Of a stretch of DNA of 64,000 nt, positions 61,670 through 64,000 are shown one piece after another; positions within the stretch are counted from its first letter, which is position 1, and each line of letters starts with the position of its first letter. Under the pieces are notes generated by a model that worked only from the letters and a program-made list of their open reading frames with translations, made no database searches and was not told the DNA's origin. The stretch is from the NCBI RefSeq assembly GCF_004365575.1, contig NZ_SOBG01000009.1:1-64000 (forward strand). Reading direction: 5' to 3'. Origin of the DNA: Hypnocyclicus thermotrophus (GTDB lineage Bacteria > Fusobacteriota > Fusobacteriia > Fusobacteriales > Fusobacteriaceae). Both the position numbers and the translations under genes were made by a program.

Positions 61670-62137
61670 ATGAATATTTTAGATAGAAAAGAAGCAGCAA
61701 AATTAGTAAAAAAACTAAAAAGCGAAGGGAAAACAGTTGTTTTTACAAATGGATGTTTTGATATTTTACATGTTGGACATTTAAGATATTTACAAGAAGC
61801 AAAAGAACTAGGCGATATACTTATTGTTGGAGTAAATTCTGATAAATCAGTTTCAAAACTTAAAGGACCTACAAGACCTATAAACACTCAAAATGATAGA
61901 GCAGAAATGTTAGTTGGATTAAAACCAGTTGATTATACAGTAATTTTTACAGAAGATACTCCAGTAGAAATTATTAATGAATTAAAACCTTCAATTCATG
62001 TAAAAGGTGGCGATTATAAAAAAGAGGAGTTACCAGAAACTCCTATTGTTGAAAAAAATGGAGGAAAAGTTATAATTCTTTCATTAATACAAGGAAAATC
62101 CACTACTAATATAGTAAAAAAAATACAGGAAAATTAA
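61670..62137 (+). CDS. rfaE2: D-glycero-beta-D-manno-heptose-1-phosphate adenylyltransferase
   Basis: The 155-residue protein is the stand-alone nucleotidyltransferase of ADP-heptose synthesis, feeding the LPS inner core. It has the HxGH motif in FTNGCFDILHVGHLRYL (about 26-42), VGVNSDKSVSKLKG and the C-terminal GKSTTNIVKKI. The separate kinase domain (RfaE1) is not present here. Stand-alone RfaE2 is common outside gamma-proteobacteria. GGAGG precedes the ATG. It is a direct sign that the organism makes a heptose-containing LPS. tsaE follows after 63 bases. Confidence 0.93.
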   Translation: MNILDRKEAAKLVKKLKSEGKTVVFTNGCFDILHVGHLRYLQEAKELGDILIVGVNSDKSVSKLKGPTRPINTQNDRAEMLVGLKPVDYTVIFTEDTPVEIINELKPSIHVKGGDYKKEELPETPIVEKNGGKVIILSLIQGKSTTNIVKKIQEN

Positions 62138-62200
62138 AAAATAAATTTTATTTTTTTGTGTGAATTAGAGTTGAATAAAAATAAAAAAATGGAGGAATAA

Positions 62201-62665
62201 ATGAAAAAAGTACTAACTTTTTCTGAAATAGATACTTTAGTTGATAAATTATCAAATATTATAAAAAAAAATGATGTAATAGCTTTGATAGGAGATTTGG
62301 GAACGGGGAAAACTACATTTGTAAAAAGATTTGCAAAAAATTTAGGAATTACTGAAAATGTGAAGAGTCCTACATTTACTTATGTAATGGAATATAGAGA
62401 TATAGAGCCTGCACTATTTCATTTTGATGTATATAGAATATGTGATGCAGAAGAGATATATGAAATAGGATATGAAGATTATTTACATAATGATGGAATT
62501 GTAATTATAGAATGGGCAAATTTAATAGAAAGTGAACTACCAGAAGAATATTTAAAGATAGAATTATTTCATAAAGATGAAAATAGTAGAGGTGTTGAAA
62601 TAAAATATATAGGAAATGAAAAAAGAGAAAAGGAGATATTAGAATATGTTGATTTTAGCAATTGA
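62201..62665 (+). CDS. tsaE: tRNA threonylcarbamoyladenosine biosynthesis protein TsaE
   Basis: TsaE is the ATPase of the t6A modification complex for tRNAs reading ANN codons. The 154-residue protein has Walker A GDLGTGKTTF (about 31-40), SPTFTYVMEY and FHFDVYRI, then IIEWAN as the family's conserved end motif. GGAGG precedes the ATG. It overlaps tsaB by 20 bases, so the two partners are translationally coupled, as is common in this pathway. The catalytic TsaD and TsaC genes are not in the window. Confidence 0.95.
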   Translation: MKKVLTFSEIDTLVDKLSNIIKKNDVIALIGDLGTGKTTFVKRFAKNLGITENVKSPTFTYVMEYRDIEPALFHFDVYRICDAEEIYEIGYEDYLHNDGIVIIEWANLIESELPEEYLKIELFHKDENSRGVEIKYIGNEKREKEILEYVDFSN

Positions 62666-63326
62666 TACATCAACAAATGTAGCATCAGTAGCACTTTATG
62701 ATAGTAAAAAAGGTGTTATAGGAGAAATAAATTTAAATATAGGTTTAAATCATTCAGAAACAATATTAGCAATAATAGATAATTTATTTAATATTACTAA
62801 ATATTCAAAAGATAAAATAGATAGAGTAGTAGTATCTATTGGACCAGGTTCTTTTACTGGGATACGAGTAGGAGTAGCAATTGCAAAAGGAATAGTTTAT
62901 GGAAAAGATATAGAAATAGTTGGTATAAATGAACTAGATATGCTTTCTTATACAGTTTCAAAAACAGATAAAAAAATTATATCTATGATAGATGCTAGAA
63001 AAGAAAAAGTTTTTTATGCCGAATATAAATATGATAAAAGTGAAATTAAACAAATATCTGAATATAGAGTAGATTTCATAAAAAATATTATTGAAAATTC
63101 TAAAGAAGAATTTATTTTTACAGGTGATGGTGCTATTAAATATAGAGAGAAAATATTAGAATATACTAATAATAAAGGGATTATTATAAATAATAGTACA
63201 GGATATTCTAGGGCAGCAATATTAGCAGAATTAGGTATAAAAAAAGAAGCAGAAAATATCCATAAAATAGAACCGTATTATGTAAATAAAACTCAAGCAG
63301 AGTTAGAAAAAGAAAAAAAAGTATAA
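62646..63326 (+). CDS. tsaB: tRNA threonylcarbamoyladenosine biosynthesis protein TsaB
   Basis: TsaB is the pseudo-enzyme partner of TsaD in t6A synthesis. The 226-residue protein starts LILAIDTSTNVASVALYD, the ASKHA fold signature, followed by HSETILAIID and IGPGSFTGIRVGVAIAKG, which are diagnostic. AAAGGAG precedes the ATG inside tsaE. The C-terminal region (about 115-226) is of normal length for the family. It has no terminator immediately after; the next gene has its own promoter. Confidence 0.95.
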   Translation: MLILAIDTSTNVASVALYDSKKGVIGEINLNIGLNHSETILAIIDNLFNITKYSKDKIDRVVVSIGPGSFTGIRVGVAIAKGIVYGKDIEIVGINELDMLSYTVSKTDKKIISMIDARKEKVFYAEYKYDKSEIKQISEYRVDFIKNIIENSKEEFIFTGDGAIKYREKILEYTNNKGIIINNSTGYSRAAILAELGIKKEAENIHKIEPYYVNKTQAELEKEKKV

Positions 63327-63342
63327 ATATAACATAAAACAC

Positions 63343-63371
63343 TTGAAAAAAATACAAATAAAGAGTATAAA
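63343..63371 (+). promoter_or_regulatory. Promoter of the TrmB-family regulator gene
   Basis: TTGAAA (63343-63348) and TATAAA (63366-63371) are separated by 17 bases. The GTG start of the regulator lies 54 bases downstream. Confidence 0.65.
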
Positions 63372-63388
63372 TAATAGTGCAAAAAGTG

Positions 63389-63409
63389 TTGTTGCATAAA
63401 AGACAACAA
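63389..63409. promoter_or_regulatory. Candidate operator in front of the TrmB-family gene
   Basis: TTGTTG (63389-63394) and CAACAA (63404-63409) are a perfect 6-base inverted repeat with a 9-base spacer. It lies in the early transcribed region, where an autorepressor might bind. Inference only. Confidence 0.35.
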
Positions 63410-63425
63410 ACCGGGAGTGGTAACT

Positions 63426-64000
63426 GTGAATAATGATATTATAATAGAAAAATTAAAGTCATTTAATTTTTCTAAAGCGGAAGCACAAGTATATATGACA
63501 CTTATAAGATATGGAGAATTAAATGGTTCTCAAGTCTCAAAACTTATTGGGCTTAATAGAGGGACTGTATATACTGCGCTTAATAATTTATATGAAAGAG
63601 GTGCAATAGTTCTCTTACCAGAGCAAACTAATGTTTATAGAGCAGAAAATCCTAAAACGCTTATAGAAAATTTAACAGAAAAATATATCCTTGAATACAA
63701 AAATTCTGCAGAAATTTTAAAAAAAGAATTCGAAAAAATGGAAGAAAAAGATACAGTAAAAGTGGAATCTATCAATTTAAAAGGATATATGAATTTTATT
63801 TTAAAAGCAAAATCACTTATATACTCTGCAGAAAGTGAGCTATATATAGAAACAAATGATAATTTAGTAGATTTTTATGAGGAGTTTAGAGAATTAGTAG
63901 AAAAAGACGTAGATTTATATATTAGAGTATATACAAATGAGAAAGTAATAGAACTAGTAAATGAAGATTTTCCAGAGTCATTTAATGAAATAGGGTTTAA
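63426..64000 (+). CDS. TrmB-family transcriptional regulator (partial, cut by right edge)
   Basis: Translation appears to start at GTG (63426) six bases after GGGAGTGG and stays open to the window end (191 codons). The N-terminal winged helix (about 1-75) has FSKAEAQVYMTLIRYG and LIGLNRGTVYTALNNLYERG, the standard TrmB DNA-binding pattern. A coiled-coil linker (about 90-115) and the start of a sensor domain (YIETNDNLVDFYEEF) follow. Family members often control sugar uptake or metabolism. The effector domain is incomplete here, so the ligand cannot be judged. Confidence 0.85.
   Translation, partial: MNNDIIIEKLKSFNFSKAEAQVYMTLIRYGELNGSQVSKLIGLNRGTVYTALNNLYERGAIVLLPEQTNVYRAENPKTLIENLTEKYILEYKNSAEILKKEFEKMEEKDTVKVESINLKGYMNFILKAKSLIYSAESELYIETNDNLVDFYEEFRELVEKDVDLYIRVYTNEKVIELVNEDFPESFNEIGF

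Overview
The window is very AT-rich DNA from a diderm (outer-membrane) bacterium, most likely a member of the Fusobacteriota or a close relative. The evidence is its composition, strong GGAGG-type ribosome sites, and a mix of Gram-negative genes (heptose adenylyltransferase RfaE2, a lipid-A-type sugar cassette, a Wza-like SLBB export protein) with genes more typical of Firmicutes (Asp23, AmaP, DUF2273). The taxon is an inference, because no rRNA gene or unique marker is present. No tRNA, rRNA, CRISPR array or prophage was seen.

Layout. 1-100: tail of an IS30-like transposase and the element's end. 157-9539: a mostly minus-strand housekeeping block with proS, pilT-like, recG, an EamA transporter, yebC, then an overlapping run of 5-FTHF cyclo-ligase, a degenerate uracil-DNA glycosylase-like protein and a WalJ-type metallo-hydrolase, and a small lipoprotein. 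9702-21102 (plus): dnaE, an accB-like gene and accC, Asp23/AmaP/DUF2273, nusB, a STAS-REC-SpoIIE signalling protein, bioB and bioF.

21158-51372 is a capsule or O-antigen locus. It holds a priming sugar-phosphate transferase, Wzz, an SLBB export protein, two cyclic-nucleotide-binding-domain proteins, a ComEC-type channel and a MarR-like EPS-type regulator. These are followed by gmd and fcl (GDP-fucose), a Wzx flippase, a Wzy-like polymerase, about eight glycosyltransferases, a UDP-sugar dehydrogenase and rmlA/rmlC/rmlD (dTDP-rhamnose). Two genes in this locus, an acyltransferase and a GT4 glycosyltransferase, are broken by single-base frameshifts. An AAA-ATPase/PD-(D/E)XK gene sits between rmlA and rmlC and is flanked by copies of a 44-base repeat. 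A third copy of that repeat lies alone between gmd and fcl. A minus-strand three-gene lipid-A-type glycosylation cassette (51396-53976) and a UDP-sugar epimerase separate rmlD from rmlB (55232-56464).

56605-64000 (plus): a ComEA-like HhH protein, a site-2 protease, a TRIC-family membrane protein behind a structured leader, a REC-DUF2225 regulator, an IMPACT/YigZ protein, rpmE, upp, rfaE2, tsaE, tsaB and a TrmB-family regulator cut by the right edge.

Functionally, the nucleotide-sugar genes supply fucose, rhamnose and uronic acid donors. The glycosyltransferases build a repeat unit on the lipid carrier primed by the product of 21158-22405; Wzx, Wzy, Wzz and the SLBB protein flip, polymerise and export it. 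The strongest candidate for something undescribed is the repeat-flanked ATPase/nuclease element. Next come the accB-like protein without a biotin-attachment motif and the long-range RNA helix in front of the TRIC gene.
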